DNA of 64,000 nucleotides from contig JAAOMT010000521.1 of the NCBI GenBank assembly GCA_016748015.1, positions 187,024 to 251,023 of the forward strand, written 5' to 3'. The position numbers were made by a program, and so were the translations under genes. This stretch comes from Geosiphon pyriformis. Taxonomy: Eukaryota > Glomeromycota > Glomeromycetes > Archaeosporales > Geosiphonaceae. The notes under the pieces were generated by a model. The model searched no databases. It saw nothing but the letters and a program-made list of their open reading frames with translations, and was not told the origin of the DNA. Positions 37,001 through 48,979 of the stretch are shown piece after piece (position 1 is the first letter of the stretch; each line of letters opens with the position of its first letter).

Positions 37001-39061
37001 AAGTTTTACTAAATTGAAATTTAATTATAACAGTAATTGAAAAAATAAACTAAAACTATTTTCAAATTAATAATTAGAGCATTATCAAATTTAAACAGAG
37101 ATTAATAGTTCAAATTCATTGATTTAATAGAGTTTTAAAGTTAAAGATTTTGGCCAAGGAAATGATAATTAAAAAAAATTAATTCAACATTTTTAATGTT
37201 AATTGCTTTAAAATTTTTAGAATTAATTAACAAAAGCATCTTGTTGTTTATTTAATTTATTAAAAAAAAATTTATTGTAAGATATTATTTTCCAAGGTTT
37301 AAACTTAATTTTAATGAATAATTGCACTTCAACAATGTCACTCACTCTGATTAAGAGATATTTGACTAAAGAAGAGATAATTGGGTATTTTTTATTCGTC
37401 AAAAATAAATAACTGAACGTTGAGTCAATTTGCTATTAATAATTCTCCCTTATCTTTTTAGGCTTTAAATTATATTCCTTACCGATTTAATCCTGCAATC
37501 TCGTCCACTAAAATTAAAATATGTCACTCACTTCGCTATTGTACCTTATATTTCTAACTTTATCAATAATAATATGTGGTTGTTTAGGATATCAAAATGT
37601 CATCTGCCAAAATTCATGGCTGCATATTTTTAAACCTTAATCTTTTAATATTAAAATTTTTGCAAAAATGAACTACATTAAAATTATTTGGTTGTAATTG
37701 ATGAATCTCAAATGGTAATTTTAAATCGAATTATAAAAGGTATTTTACAGCTTGTCGAATAAATTTACTCAATATAGTAATTTTATAACCAGGAGACATT
37801 AGAATATTTTTTTGAATTTTCAAAAAACAATAATTTTTATTATATTGAATTAAAGTTTCGAAAATTTGTGTTGTAAGCTCGAGCTCCAGAGTAAGAAAAA
37901 AAGCCAAAAAATTGAGAAAAATATTAGCATAATTGTATCATGATAAAATGCTATATTGATTTTTATGTGAAAACCCTGGACATTCATAAACTATTGACTG
38001 ATTACAATCACAATCAAAACCCGCAACCCAATACTCAGGATATATTGTACATCGGTAACCAAATATTTCGAGAAATGGGAAAAACTCGGTGGTATGTGTA
38101 TTGGTTGATATTTGAATATGTTAGTTAATATTAATTATGTTTGATTATAGATCACAATGAGCCATATCAAAAGAATAAATTCTATAAAGTCTAGCAACTA
38201 TGGCCTATTTAATCATTAACTTATCAAACCAAAAAGTAAAATTTTAATTTATATATGCCTTTTTGAAGACCTTATTGCCATTTTACAATGATTATTTTAT
38301 AAATTTTATTGCTACTTCCTTTCTTTCCCTTTCAAATTATTATTTTTCCTTTCACAATTCATTTTACTATAATTTTTTATGCTATATAAATGCTTTTATG
38401 GAATTCAAGAATAATAAACAACTATAATATGATAGTTATTATTTTTATTTATGGTGAAATAAAGAGTGAATTTTTAGTTATTTAATTATTTTATGTGATT
38501 CATTTAAATCTTACTATTTCATTTCAAAGGATTATAAATTTTCAAAAAGTGTTATAAAATAAATTAATTACTATAATTCTGATTATATACTCTTTTTTCA
38601 ACTGGAAATCTAAAAAATCTATGCAATTATAAATTTTTAATTAATTTGTAAGTCTGATTGTTTAATTCAATTAAACTTTTATCAAAGGTTTAAACAACAT
38701 AAACGATAATTTTAATCTTGATATATATTTTTTATTGCTTAAAAACAAATATAAAACCAAGAACATTTTATTACAGATGCAGCCCGCATATGACCAGCCA
38801 CCCAGATTTAATATAAATTAAATAAAATTGATTATTGTAAATATAGATAAAAAATTAAAATAATTATTATAAATAAAAAGAGTGTTTGATTAAAAAAATA
38901 ATTAAGTATTAACAATAATGCTGTAATTTAAAGAATGATTAACTGAAAAAATAATTCATTAATAGATAAGAATAATTTAATTAAAAGTAATGATAGTATA
39001 ATTAGAAAAAATGATAATGTGACTAGAAAGAAATAAAAAATTTCAGCAAATAAAAGAAATC
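34052..39061. other. Five-kilobase AT-rich region with no gene seen
   Basis: Contains an AAT run near 35045-35070 and many AT-rich tracts. The one frame of note (37940-38128) is short, without motif or conserved splice sites. Confidence 0.6.
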
Positions 39062-40288
39062 TTAATCCAATTCAGTATCAAAACAAAGTTCAAGATTGTA
39101 TTGTGCAGCAGTATTTCCTTCTTTTGCTAATTTTAAATAGAGTTTCAATGCTTTTGCCACATTTTTTGTTGTTCCCCATCCATTGAAATAATAATCTCCA
39201 AGCTTCAATTGTGCACTTATATTTCCTGCCTCGGCTGCTTTTAAATAGAGTTTAAATGCTTTTTCTGAATTTTTTGTCGTTCCTTCTCCATTAGCATAAC
39301 AGATTGCGGCGTTGTATTGTGCAAGTGTATTTCCTGCCTCGGCTGCTTTGAAATAGAGTTTAAATGCTTTTTCTAAATTTTTTGTCGTTCCCCTTCCATT
39401 AGCATAACAGATTGCGGCGTTGTATTGTCCAAGTGTATTACCCGCCTCTGCTGCTTTTGAATAGAGTTCAAATGCTTTTTCTGAATTTTCTGTCGTTCCT
39501 TCTCCATAAGCATAACAAAGTGCAAGATTGCATTGCGCATTTAAATATCCCACCTCTGCTGCTTTTGAAAAATATTCAAATGCTTTTTCTGAATTTTTTG
39601 TCGTTCCTTCTCCATTAGCATAACAAAGTGCAAGATTGTATTGTGCAAGTGTATTACCCGTCTTTGCAGCTTTCGAATAGAGTTCAAATGCTTTTTCTGA
39701 ATTTTTTGTCGTTCCTTCTCCATTAGCATAACAAATCGCAAGATTATATTGTCCAAGTGTATTACCCGCCTCTGCTGCTTTTGAATAGAGTTCAAATGCT
39801 TTTTCGTGATTTTTCTTTGTTCCCCATCCATAAAAATAACAATTTCCAAAAGATCTTTGTGCAGTCGTATCTCCCGCCTCTGCTGCTTTTGAATAGAGTT
39901 CAAATGCTTTTCCTTGATCTTGAGAGGTACCAATTCCCTTTTCATAACAATGTCCTAAGAAGAATTGTCCAAGAGAATCTTTTGAATTCGCTGCTTTCTG
40001 GAATCCTAAAAATGCTTTTGTGAAATTGGGAACAGTTCCAAGCCCATGCTCTGAACAAAAGCCGAACAAAATATAGTCTATTGAACGCTTTGAACTTTTA
40101 TTATCCAAATAATTGAATAAGTTTTCAGGTGTTTTCTGATTGTGTACAAGATATTTTTTCACCAAGTCAGCAACTTTTGAATATTCACTAGCTGGAAATA
40201 GGGCCAAATTTTCATTGATGACAATAAATGCTCCTTCTAACCAATCGAGGGGTGAAGTTGCATTTTCGTTTGATGAAGTTGAAGACAT
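39062..40288 (-). CDS. Sel1-repeat protein, long copy (408 aa)
   Basis: Single-exon frame starting at the ATG at 40288 (MSSTSSNENATS); three further in-frame codons upstream begin with TTG and are not needed. The N-terminal 75 residues match the 10999 gene almost exactly. Nine complete 36-aa Sel1 units follow, plus a partial tenth that ends the protein (FDTELD). Units 4-8 share the variant CYANGEGTTKN or close forms, showing local unit amplification. The gene is an inverted duplicate of 10999-11730 together with about 330 bp of 5' flank. Function is as a helical scaffold; the partner is not known. The long intact frame suggests this is the functional copy. Confidence 0.9.
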   Translation of the reverse strand: MSSTSSNENATSPLDWLEGAFIVINENLALFPASEYSKVADLVKKYLVHNQKTPENLFNYLDNKSSKRSIDYILFGFCSEHGLGTVPNFTKAFLGFQKAANSKDSLGQFFLGHCYEKGIGTSQDQGKAFELYSKAAEAGDTTAQRSFGNCYFYGWGTKKNHEKAFELYSKAAEAGNTLGQYNLAICYANGEGTTKNSEKAFELYSKAAKTGNTLAQYNLALCYANGEGTTKNSEKAFEYFSKAAEVGYLNAQCNLALCYAYGEGTTENSEKAFELYSKAAEAGNTLGQYNAAICYANGRGTTKNLEKAFKLYFKAAEAGNTLAQYNAAICYANGEGTTKNSEKAFKLYLKAAEAGNISAQLKLGDYYFNGWGTTKNVAKALKLYLKLAKEGNTAAQYNLELCFDTELD

Positions 40289-40624
40289 AATTTTCAAGTA
40301 ACAAAAATGGATTTCAAACTTGAAATATTTTGTAAGGGCAAGGAAGAATTTTTAAAGAGTTCGTCTTGCTAATAAATAAGGTTTGCACACAATCCCGAAA
40401 AGGCTAGGTCTTGAAGAAATCTGAAACGCTAGAAAGTTCTGAAAATAGACGCGACTTCAATCCCTCATTTAAATTGCTTAAACGGGTGGAGATCGAATAA
40501 CTGTAAAGGGTAAAGAGGCTATGATTGTCTAATTGTCAATTTAAATGAAAACCTACACTTTTGATTGGTGATTTCTTATTTCAATAGCTCATTGATATGA
40601 TGTTTATATGACAAAACTTCTGGA
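40289..40624 (-). promoter_or_regulatory. Conserved 5' flank of Sel1 gene (copy 2)
   Basis: Near-identical to 10667-10998 in reverse orientation. Similarity ends at about 40624, where the sequence beyond differs from copy 1. Confidence 0.5.
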
Positions 40625-41947
40625 ATAAAGGTTCTGACATTGTGATAATTTAGCAAGTCTGTTAAAAAATGTGCCTATAATGATAATATTAGATTTGGTT
40701 TTAGCAAGCCTGAATTGGAATACAATAGAGGCTAAGTGGCTGTACATGAAAACAGACAAAATCAAAAATAGTAAGTCCAATATAAATTAATCTAAAAGAA
40801 AATTAGGATTAAATTAATTCAATACGTTCTAACTCTTTTCCCAATTACTAATTAACATCTAGCACATAATATTGGTTCTTATATGAAGGTAAATTTCGAA
40901 TAAACATTTGATAAAATTATGTTCTTGTTCCTTTATAGATTGTTCTTATATAAAGAAAAAATTGTTAATTAATCAATTGGTTTTATAAAAAAATGTTCTT
41001 TGTAAGAGATTGTTCTTTTATTGAGAGTTTTTTTATGGAGGTCTGACTGTATAAGAAATTTGTAAATAAATTATTGATTTATAATTTTAATATGGTAAAG
41101 ACTATATTAGTATAATATTTTAATGATTATATACAAGCTAATTTAATTAGCTTAACTTCTGTTATTTTTTTTACAGTTGGTTGTCAATTGCTTTAAAGAA
41201 AAAACTTTATAAGTCTAAATATTCAAGTATTGTTTATATTTGCTGTAGTTTATTAAAAAACTTTGATTATATTTTTTTGTATATTTTAAATTATATTATA
41301 AAAAATAGTATTATTGTTAATACTTTGGTAAAAAACAATTTGTCTAATTAATTAGTTATTAATTCTTTGGTAATTTAAATTTTACATAATATTAAAATTA
41401 ATAACTGTATATATATGGCTATTGTAAAAAATTTTGTGATTAAATTAGTTTTAAAACTGTTATATCTAGTATTAATTTTATATGTAATATAACTATATAT
41501 TATAAGTTAAATATATAATCATTAAATTTTAAATTCAGAGTTTTTATAAAAAATATGGTTTATTTACCAGTAATAATTTGATTTATTAAATTTTAATAAC
41601 TTATTTTTAAGTAATTTTTTAGTAAATTTTTGTAGTTTGAATTTTGATTTTAGTATTTTAGTTAATTTTAATTTTAAGGTTCTATTTTTTTATTTTCTTT
41701 TGGGTTTTATAATAGCAGATGTTTTTGGTAATATAAGTCTTGATTGGTTTAAGTGGCTGTTTATATGTAAAAAAGCATAAATTATACTTATTTTAGAATT
41801 TTATGTGATTGTATTATATTAAGTAATAATTGAACTGCATTAATTAAATAAAATAAAATAAAAAGCAAACAATTATTAATTTTAACAATAACAACATCCA
41901 AACCTTTATAAAAACTAAAAATAATAACAGTATATTTTAATTGTTAA
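40625..41947. other. AT-rich interval between Sel1 gene and R-block copy 2
   Basis: No gene is seen. A transposon-end-like sequence near 41015-41051 is listed separately. Confidence 0.5.
41015..41051 (-). repeat. Possible pogo/Tigger terminal inverted repeat
   Basis: Read on the minus strand the sequence begins TACAGTCAGACCTCCATAAA and continues with spaced GAAC words. CAGT...ACCTCCATA next to TA fits the ends of pogo/Tigger elements. Its orientation makes it the right end of something lying to its left, and the partner end was not found. A weaker relative (GAACACCTCTAAAATAGAAC) is at about 44762-44781. Confidence 0.35.
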
Positions 41948-42984
41948 GTAGAAGAAAAAATATTTTAATTTAAAGCCAAAAAGAATGCTTGTAGTTTTTT
42001 TTACTCTTTGCTCCAGTTGTGGTTATAAAATTACAAAAGAAAAAGGGCTTTTTATCTTTTATTTTTATTTTTATATTAAATGTTTTATTAAATATACTTA
42101 TTATAATTTTTTAAATTATTTATAATTAATAATATAATATTATACTATAATTTACAAGCATTCTTAAAACTTGTTATATATATTTAAATATTGACAAAGC
42201 TAATATGTAGCAATTTTTAAAATTATTATTCTAAATAAAAAAATTAAATATTAAATATTATAAATAATTTATAATTAACAAAAATTAACATGAAATTTTA
42301 TATACAGACCACAAAAAATTTTTGAGTTAATATTTTGATGTAAATTACAAAATAAATAAATTAATAAAAATAAAAATATTTATTTAATAAATCTTAAAAA
42401 ATTGCATAATACTGTTATGTTTATTTATTATTATTTTATTTAAAATAATTCTTAATTTAATTGCTAAATTAATTATCGGTTTTTTATAAAACATGATTTC
42501 AAATTAAAATTTTTTTGCTTAATAACACATTAATTTGGCAAACTCTAAATCTGATTCTTTTTTTATAGTTAAAAATGGTTATTCTGGAGAAAATGTAAAG
42601 TCTACCTAAATAAGATAAGGTAAAAGGGGGTAATTTGGAAAATCAAGGTTTTAGCAAAATAAAATTCGCATGCGAGAATAAACACGTGAAATTATGTCAT
42701 TTTGATACAATCCACCACAAATTATTAACTTCGGGACAATACAAAATACGAAACTCTAAGAAATTCCAATTTAAGCTCTTCGGCTTAAGTGCATGAAATA
42801 AATATTATTAGATAACTAAAAATATAGGTCAAGAGATTAACAACGATTATTTCTAAACACTTTTTTCTGTGTAACCATTAGATTTTTAACCAAATTCTCA
42901 TTTATTTTATATTTTATACGATATTAAATAATATGATATATTTGTTAAATTCAAATTGTATGACTTATTTTTTTGACTTTAAGC
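41948..42984 (+). repeat. R-block copy 2 (matches 9598-10646)
   Basis: Direct repeat of 9598-10646. Here it leads directly into the transposase relic at about 42991, suggesting it belongs to, or was moved with, that element. Confidence 0.8.
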
Positions 42985-42990
42985 AACAAA

Positions 42991-44657
42991 AATGAGCAGC
43001 AGTTAATGATGCTCTTTGTAAAGAAATTTGTCAATATTTCAAAAATTATTATGGCACGAAACATGATGATATCGTAGCTTACTTCAATCATAAATATCCG
43101 GAACTTCATATTTCTCATTTAACTGTCTCCAAGATAATCAAAGAGCATGCAAAGTGGTTGAATATTGAAATTAATAAAATCTCAGAAAAATCTATTCGAC
43201 ACAAAAGCATTAAATTTCTATTATTAGACCAAGCTTTAAGTTATTGGGTAGAACAAATAACTGCAGCCACTATCGAATTCAATGATCAACTAATTAAAGA
43301 GAAAGGAAAAGAATTTGCCAAATTTCTTGGTATGCACAAAAATAAAATACAATTCTCAAATAGATGGGTTCAAAAATTCAAAAAACGAAACCAGTTATAT
43401 GTTTACCGATTTCATGATGAAGCAGGAAGTGTATCAACTGAAAGTTTACCAGAAAAATGAAGAAAATTAAAAACCATTATATCCGAATTTGATCCTGCTG
43501 ACATATATAATGCTAATGAAACAGGATTATTTTTTTGTATGGAAAATCAAACACTTGCAAAACATCGAAATGCAAGAAAAAAATTGGTATATTATATTTA
43601 CTAATTGTTATCTTTATATTATTGTTATATTAAATTACTTGGGTTTTTTATAGGATAAATCTCGGATTACAATTCTTTTTGCTATAAATTCAACTGGATC
43701 TCACAAATTGCAACCTTTAGTAATTGGACATGCAAAAAATGCAAAATGCTTTAAAGGAATTAATACTTTCAACCTACTTGTAATTTACAAATTCAATTCC
43801 AAAGCATGGCTCAAATATATAAATGAAGACTTTCGAATTCAAAATCAGCATATATTACTTTTGGTTGATAATGCAATTTCTTATCATACTCAAATTGGAG
43901 AAGATTCATTCTAATTAACTAATATTACTTTGCACTTTTTTTCTTCAAATATTATATCATTTCTTCAACCAATGGATGCTGGCATTATTAAATTTTTTAA
44001 AGGCAAATATAAGTACTTATATTGTCAACATATTTTACATCAATTTGAACAAAAAATTAATATTGAATAGTTAAGTAATATAATATATACAGTATTATTA
44101 TCATTATATATTATATAATTTTATCTAATATTAATTTATTTTTTAGAAATAAATTAAACATAAAACAAGCAATTTATTATGTTGTTCAATCATGGTTTTA
44201 AGTAACATCTGTTACAATGCAAAACTGTTGGCAAAAAACGGATATTCTTTTCTATAATCAAGAATTAGAAATTCAAGAATCCGAAACATCAATTTCTATA
44301 GATATATTCAACAATTTACCATTAAATACATAACAATTAGTCAAAAATTTCGAAGATTATACTGTAGCAGTTGATAAATTATTGGCAACTGAAAATATTC
44401 TTGATAATAATAAAATTGTAGATATGGTTTTAGCTGATGCTCAATTTAAAACTAATACAATTAATAACTTGGAAGAAGAATTAAAAGAATTTCTACCTGT
44501 TATAATTATAATTACAGAAGCATATGAAGCATTCAAAAACATAATTAGATTTGAAAAGCAATTAACAGAAGAAAATTTTAGTATAAAAAACCAAAATTTA
44601 CATAGAAAAAAATTATATGTATATGAAAAAAAAAGGAAAATTCTAAAAAACAGATAA
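42991..44657 (+). pseudogene. Pogo/Tigger-like (DDE_1) transposase relic
   Basis: The order of remnants fits pogo/Tigger transposases. A CENP-B-type helix-turn-helix region is at about 43002-43160. A second DNA-binding part follows to about 43457 (WVQKFKKRNQL). The catalytic core runs from about 43458 to 44070, with YNANETGLFF, ITILFAINSTGSHKLQPL, LLLVDNAIS and LQPMDAGIIKFFK. An acidic-helical tail covers 44382-44657. In-frame stops occur after 43457 and 43911. The first catalytic Asp (ADET in active relatives) is Asn here (ANET, about 43513-43524), while the second and third Asp remain. A small interruption at about 43590-43652 may be an intron. The element is inactive. Confidence 0.85.
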
Positions 44658-45698
44658 CAACTAATCAATAATCAATATTTTAATAATAATAATAATAATA
44701 ATTAATTGATTTAATAAATAAATATAGTTTATTTAATAATAATTATAAAACTTTATAATAGAACACCTCTAAAATAGAACATAATTTGTATATTCTAACT
44801 GTGTTTTATTATAAAAATCTAATTGTACTTGGCTTTTTAATTAAAAAAACTAACAAAATTAACAAATTTTTTACAAATTAATAAAACAGATTAGCTTTTA
44901 GCAATAATATTGTTATAGTTAAAACTTTTACTTTTTAAACTTTATTTATTTACTTAATTATAATTAATTATATGTAATAATTATTAAATTTATTTATTAA
45001 TTATTTTAATTTTAAAATTAGTTATTAATATGATTATTAACTTAATTAATAACTTGATCATTGACTTGGTTATTAACTTGATTATTAATCTGATTATTAA
45101 CCAAATTATTAATGTAATTACTAATCTAGTTATTAGTTTCTTTTTAAAATATATAAATAAGACTTTTTAAAAAATATATTTACATTAGAATTTATATATA
45201 AATCAATACAATAATATTAATTCTTTATTTTTTTTTTACTATTTTTTCTTTTTTTTTCTTAATTTATATAATTATTAGTTTTTGTAAAGTATATTAAATA
45301 AATATTTACTAAAAAGTACAACTAATATTTGATATTAAATTCTAAGAGTGTTAATATAAAGCATAAAATTATACGAATATATTATTTTTTATTAATAGTA
45401 TGAATTATTTCTCTACTTTCAAATTCTCTTATTATTTTTTGAAAAAAATAATAACTAAGAAATTTATATCAAACTGTAATATTGGTAGTTTTTTTTTTTG
45501 TTAAATGGATTCAAATAAGTTGTAAAAACCAATAAAATTTTTTATTCTTAAAAAACAGTTTAAAGATAATTTTGGAGTTTAAGCTTAAGTTAAAGATGCT
45601 AAAAATAATTTAATAATAAGTGGTGCATTAGGTACTGTTTTTGTAAACTTTATAATTAAATTATATAATTCAGAACGTCGATTATAATACAGGAAAAA
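44658..45698. other. AT-rich intergenic region with simple repeats
   Basis: Contains an AAT run at about 44682-44702 and the tandem array listed at 45003-45140. No gene is seen. A short frame of 48 codons starting at ATG 45699 and the frame at 45841-46023 lie just beyond; neither has a recognisable motif. Confidence 0.5.
45003..45140. repeat. Imperfect tandem array, about 15-bp period
   Basis: Variants of TTATTAACTTGA and TTATTAATCTGA repeat about eight to nine times. Confidence 0.6.
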
Positions 45699-46134
45699 TG
45701 TTCGCAGATCGCTCAGAAGTCACGCGTAAATCACGGGACTACAAGATATCTTTGATCAAAACAACTAGAAAAAAATTCTGTCTACTCGTTACCCTACAAT
45801 TTGAAATTTCGCCCAGTAAAGAAACCATAGTATTTTCGAGATGACGGAGCATGGATGGCATAGATATTTCGACGACAATGATGTCAGTAATTGGAGTATC
45901 TTTAGGTTTCATGAAACATGGATTTGTCAAAATAAAGACGATCCAAAAAACCTACGCTATCAAAAGGCAAATGACGTTCCCACAAAAAGTCTACGTTTGC
46001 TTATTAATGATTTGAGAAGTTGAGTTGAAGAAACAGGGAGCTGCGAAACTTCTAGCAAACAAGGCGGCAAGTATATTATTATAGTAGAGTCAGCGAGTTC
46101 TATTTATACTTTTGTGGGAGTCGGTGAAGATGTG

Positions 46135-46270
46135 AACTGTTGTCCATACTAAGAGGAATTAACTTTTTGCTGACCCTCTGAATGCCTTCTTGGATGTGTG
46201 GCAACAGTTGCCCATGCTAAGAGGAATCAACTTTTTGCTGATCCTCTGAATGCCTTCTTGGATGCATGGC
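46135..46270 (+). repeat. 68-bp tandem duplication, two copies
   Basis: The two units differ at a few positions only (for example GTCCATACT against GCCCATGCT). As 68 is not a multiple of 3, the duplication breaks any reading frame that crosses it. Confidence 0.85.
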
Positions 46271-46800
46271 TTGTCACAATGCCAATATGCGTGGGATTAG
46301 AGTTAGGAAGGATTAGACTTATTTATTACATCACATTTTTTCTTACAAGGGCAAACGCAATCGTGGAACTGATATTGATGGATTTTGGACCCTCATAGAA
46401 TATAAGAATCTCGAGAAAGCAGCACTTTCAAAATTAAATTGTCAACAGGTTAGTCACGAAATTTGATTATATTCATTGAGGACAATTACAGAGCTGATTT
46501 TTCTGATTAAATACCATGATCAAGGTTAGAATGTCACGATATACTCAAGCGCTTTAACTGATGCTGCGATAACAAATTTAAGTAACATTATACCAGAAAG
46601 AAGTGTCTCTTTATTCGGAGGAAATCCGAATGGTGGTGTTTTTGCTCCTTCTGGTTGTGGATCAAGATTTTTATTTCCTTCTTGTCTTGTTGATGCTGTT
46701 TCTGAATAAAGACATTCAAAAGGTCATTTACTCAGCAAGACAGATGTTGACTCTACTCCAGACAAGCAAAATATGCATAGTAAGATTGTTTGGTGAGTTC
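46135..46800 (+). pseudogene. Broken coding region upstream of the EVSGPP-family gene
   Basis: Several coding-like pieces on the plus strand do not join cleanly. They are: a piece with NQLFADPLNAFLDAWL (about 46219-46290); an exon-like piece with RNRGTDIDGFWTLIEYKN (about 46351-46456, bounded by AG and GT sites); and a piece with NVTIYSSALTDAAI to GGNPNGGVFAPSGCGSR (about 46534-46707). The last piece meets an in-frame TAA at the sequence DAVSE. A 68-bp tandem duplication (46135-46202 and 46203-46270) shifts the first frame. These may be 5' exons of the following gene that have decayed, or a separate dead gene. Confidence 0.55.
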
Positions 46801-46874
46801 ATATATTCATAATAGGCAGCTGATTTGACCAAGTTAATTTGATACTTCTATCGTATGTTAGTTATCTTAACGCC

Positions 46875-48089
46875 ATGGAAAATTTGCTAAAGTATAATCG
46901 AGTTGTAAGCGATGTTCCACCTGTGTGGACAAAATCTCTGGAGTTTTATCTCGACAATGTTCTTAGGGTGAATATCCGTGGGTATTAGTTACTGACATGT
47001 TGGAAGCCAACAGATGTTTATATCTTTTGCTGTTAATTTGCAGAAAGAAGGAGATGAATTTAAGATTGCTGCAATGGAAAAAATAAATGGAGATGAAGGA
47101 AATTACTTTCGTTTGTACTGTGAAAAAATTCTGACTGATTTGTGAGTTTTATTTTGCCATTGTTTTTTTTAGATGACTAGTATTAAACTTTTCTTCTTAA
47201 TTCTAGCTATAATTTGGTCTAATATATCAAGAAAAATTGGCGAACGAAAGTATATTGTACAAAATATTTCTTCTCTCTTTAAATTTTATGAAACAATGTT
47301 CGGAAATATAAGCTTTGATTGGATAGAGTCGCATTCTCCTGCAGGCAAATTAACAAAATTGGCCAGCAACTTCGGCATTATTAAGGTAGACATGAGAGGT
47401 AAGCAACAAATGCTTATTTGTGATTTTACTATTAGATTTTTTAATTAATCCAACCAATTTTAAAAGAAGTCCGGTTATTGGATGATAAAGAAGTCTTTCA
47501 CATTGAAGTTTCGGGTCCGCCTTCATTATCATCAAAACAACATTGCATGGATGATACGAAAAAATTTCTGCATACGGACATCCTAAATTTGATCACCATC
47601 TTACTCGAACATCTTGATTTATCTGTTGAAGTCGCAACACAAATCAAAGTGTTCAGTTTTCAAGTTATGAGTATGTACTTTTTATTTATTATAAATAATA
47701 ATTTAATTTATTAATAATATATTGTGGTTGGTTATTAGAATATCGAATTACGTTTTATTCCTTAAATATGTTGAATGATGAATATTTTCTTTCATCAGAG
47801 TTATTTTCTGCTTTGTTTCCCTTCTCCTTCGATGCTAGAGCAAAGTACAAACAAATACTATTTCTTATGGGTGTTTTTCACGTAAGTAAAGTTATACATA
47901 TTGCTTATTAATTAACAGTGTTTTTATAATTCTTAGAATGAAGTTATAGAACAAATTTCTTTGATGCAAGATCTTGATTTAAACATTAATCGTTATGAAG
48001 GAAAGTTGGTTCGAGAAGTCTTGATTCCGATAGCATTGAAAGATCTTCTCCAGAGTGAAGAATCTGCATGCTTATTAGTGAAAAATTAA
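46875..48089 (+). CDS. EVSGPP-family protein, PD-(D/E)XK nuclease-like (285 aa, six exons)
   Basis: Exons are predicted at 46875-46967, 47044-47141, 47232-47398, 47467-47670, 47739-47881 and 47937-48089, with GT-AG sites and consistent phase. From the third exon the protein reads as a member of a large family I associate with Glomeromycotina genomes: ERKYIVQNISSLFKFYE, FDWIESHSPAGK, then I-K-V-D-M-R and, about 15 residues later, V-F-H-I-E-V-S-G-P-P, then a His and DDTKK. The spacing of D...ExS fits the core of PD-(D/E)XK nucleases, with Ser at the usual Lys position. DNA or RNA cleavage is therefore only a possibility. The true N-terminus may lie upstream in the broken region, so this model may be a truncated gene. 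Confidence 0.6.
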
Positions 48090-48777
48090 TAAAACGTTTA
48101 TTGTATTTCAGAGGAATGAGGCTTTGCTTTTCGGCTTGTTTATAATATAAATGAAATATTGTGTAAGTTAAACTTTCAGATTAAACAAAAATTTTCATAT
48201 AGCTGATTAACAATTTGCCAATTATCCAAAGATTGATGGTTTTAAACTTAAAATATTTGATTGGTTTGTATGACGTTTGATCTTTGATTCAGCCATCATG
48301 TACACTGGTAGAGCCATTTCAAAATCTGAAAAGTAGTTTATAGCACGGATGAACACTTCAGGTTTACCGTAACGCGTATTTCATATAATGGAACCAAGAT
48401 GTTAATGAACCCAAAATGGCAAACGGCTGAGGGGTTTGGATCGTCAATATTTTTGTAACCATTCAAACTACAATCATTTCAGATAGTACTATATTATTTA
48501 ATGTAAGTGATACATTTACCGAACTCCTTGAAACAATTTGAAAAAATTGTGAATAAACTTCAAACAACCAAAATCAGGCTGAAAATTTAATTGAAAATTA
48601 CTAAAAATGTTCATTCGCGTTTCAAAAGAGAAAATCTTAACCTTCGAGTGACATAATACACCAAACGAATTGAAAAACGGATTTCTTCACTTAAAATACT
48701 AGAAAATAGGAGTCCTATAAATTTACCACCTAAATCTTGAAAGCCCAATAACTACTTACAAGCTATAGTCCTAGACA
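48090..48777. other. Intergenic region, no gene seen
   Basis: Between the plus-strand EVSGPP-family gene and the 3' end of the minus-strand gene. Base composition is moderate; no motif is recognised. Confidence 0.5.
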
Positions 48778-48909
48778 TTAGTTAACAATGATATCACTTG
48801 TCATTTCCCCCATTTCGGGTCTAATCGGTGTCCCGTCCCAATCCCATCCAAGCGACCTGCCAAGGCGACGAGCCGCAAGTCTCATTTTAGCAGCTTGATT
48901 ATCGAATAT
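48778..48909 (-). CDS. Candidate terminal exon of the 590-aa gene
   Basis: A 44-codon minus-strand frame reads IFDNQAAKMRLAARRLG then RSLGWDWDGTPIRPEMGEM, ending with TAA. Its composition is clearly protein-like and unlike chance AT-rich frames. It lies just after an AG. No donor upstream gives a perfect GT-AG phase match: the GCAAGT at the end of the 590-aa frame would be a GC-AG site in another phase. The connection is therefore uncertain and may involve another small exon. Confidence 0.4.
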   Translation of the reverse strand: MFDNQAAKMRLAARRLGRSLGWDWDGTPIRPEMGEMTSDIIVN

Positions 48910-48979
48910 CTCAGGTTCCTCTATTTATTGATGAATATGATGACGACAACGATCGGAGCTAAAATAAAAAACCAGACAA

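Noticed and set aside
45699-46023. Two short frames upstream of the EVSGPP-family gene
   Set aside because: No motif, no phase-consistent junctions to the following exons; left unassigned.
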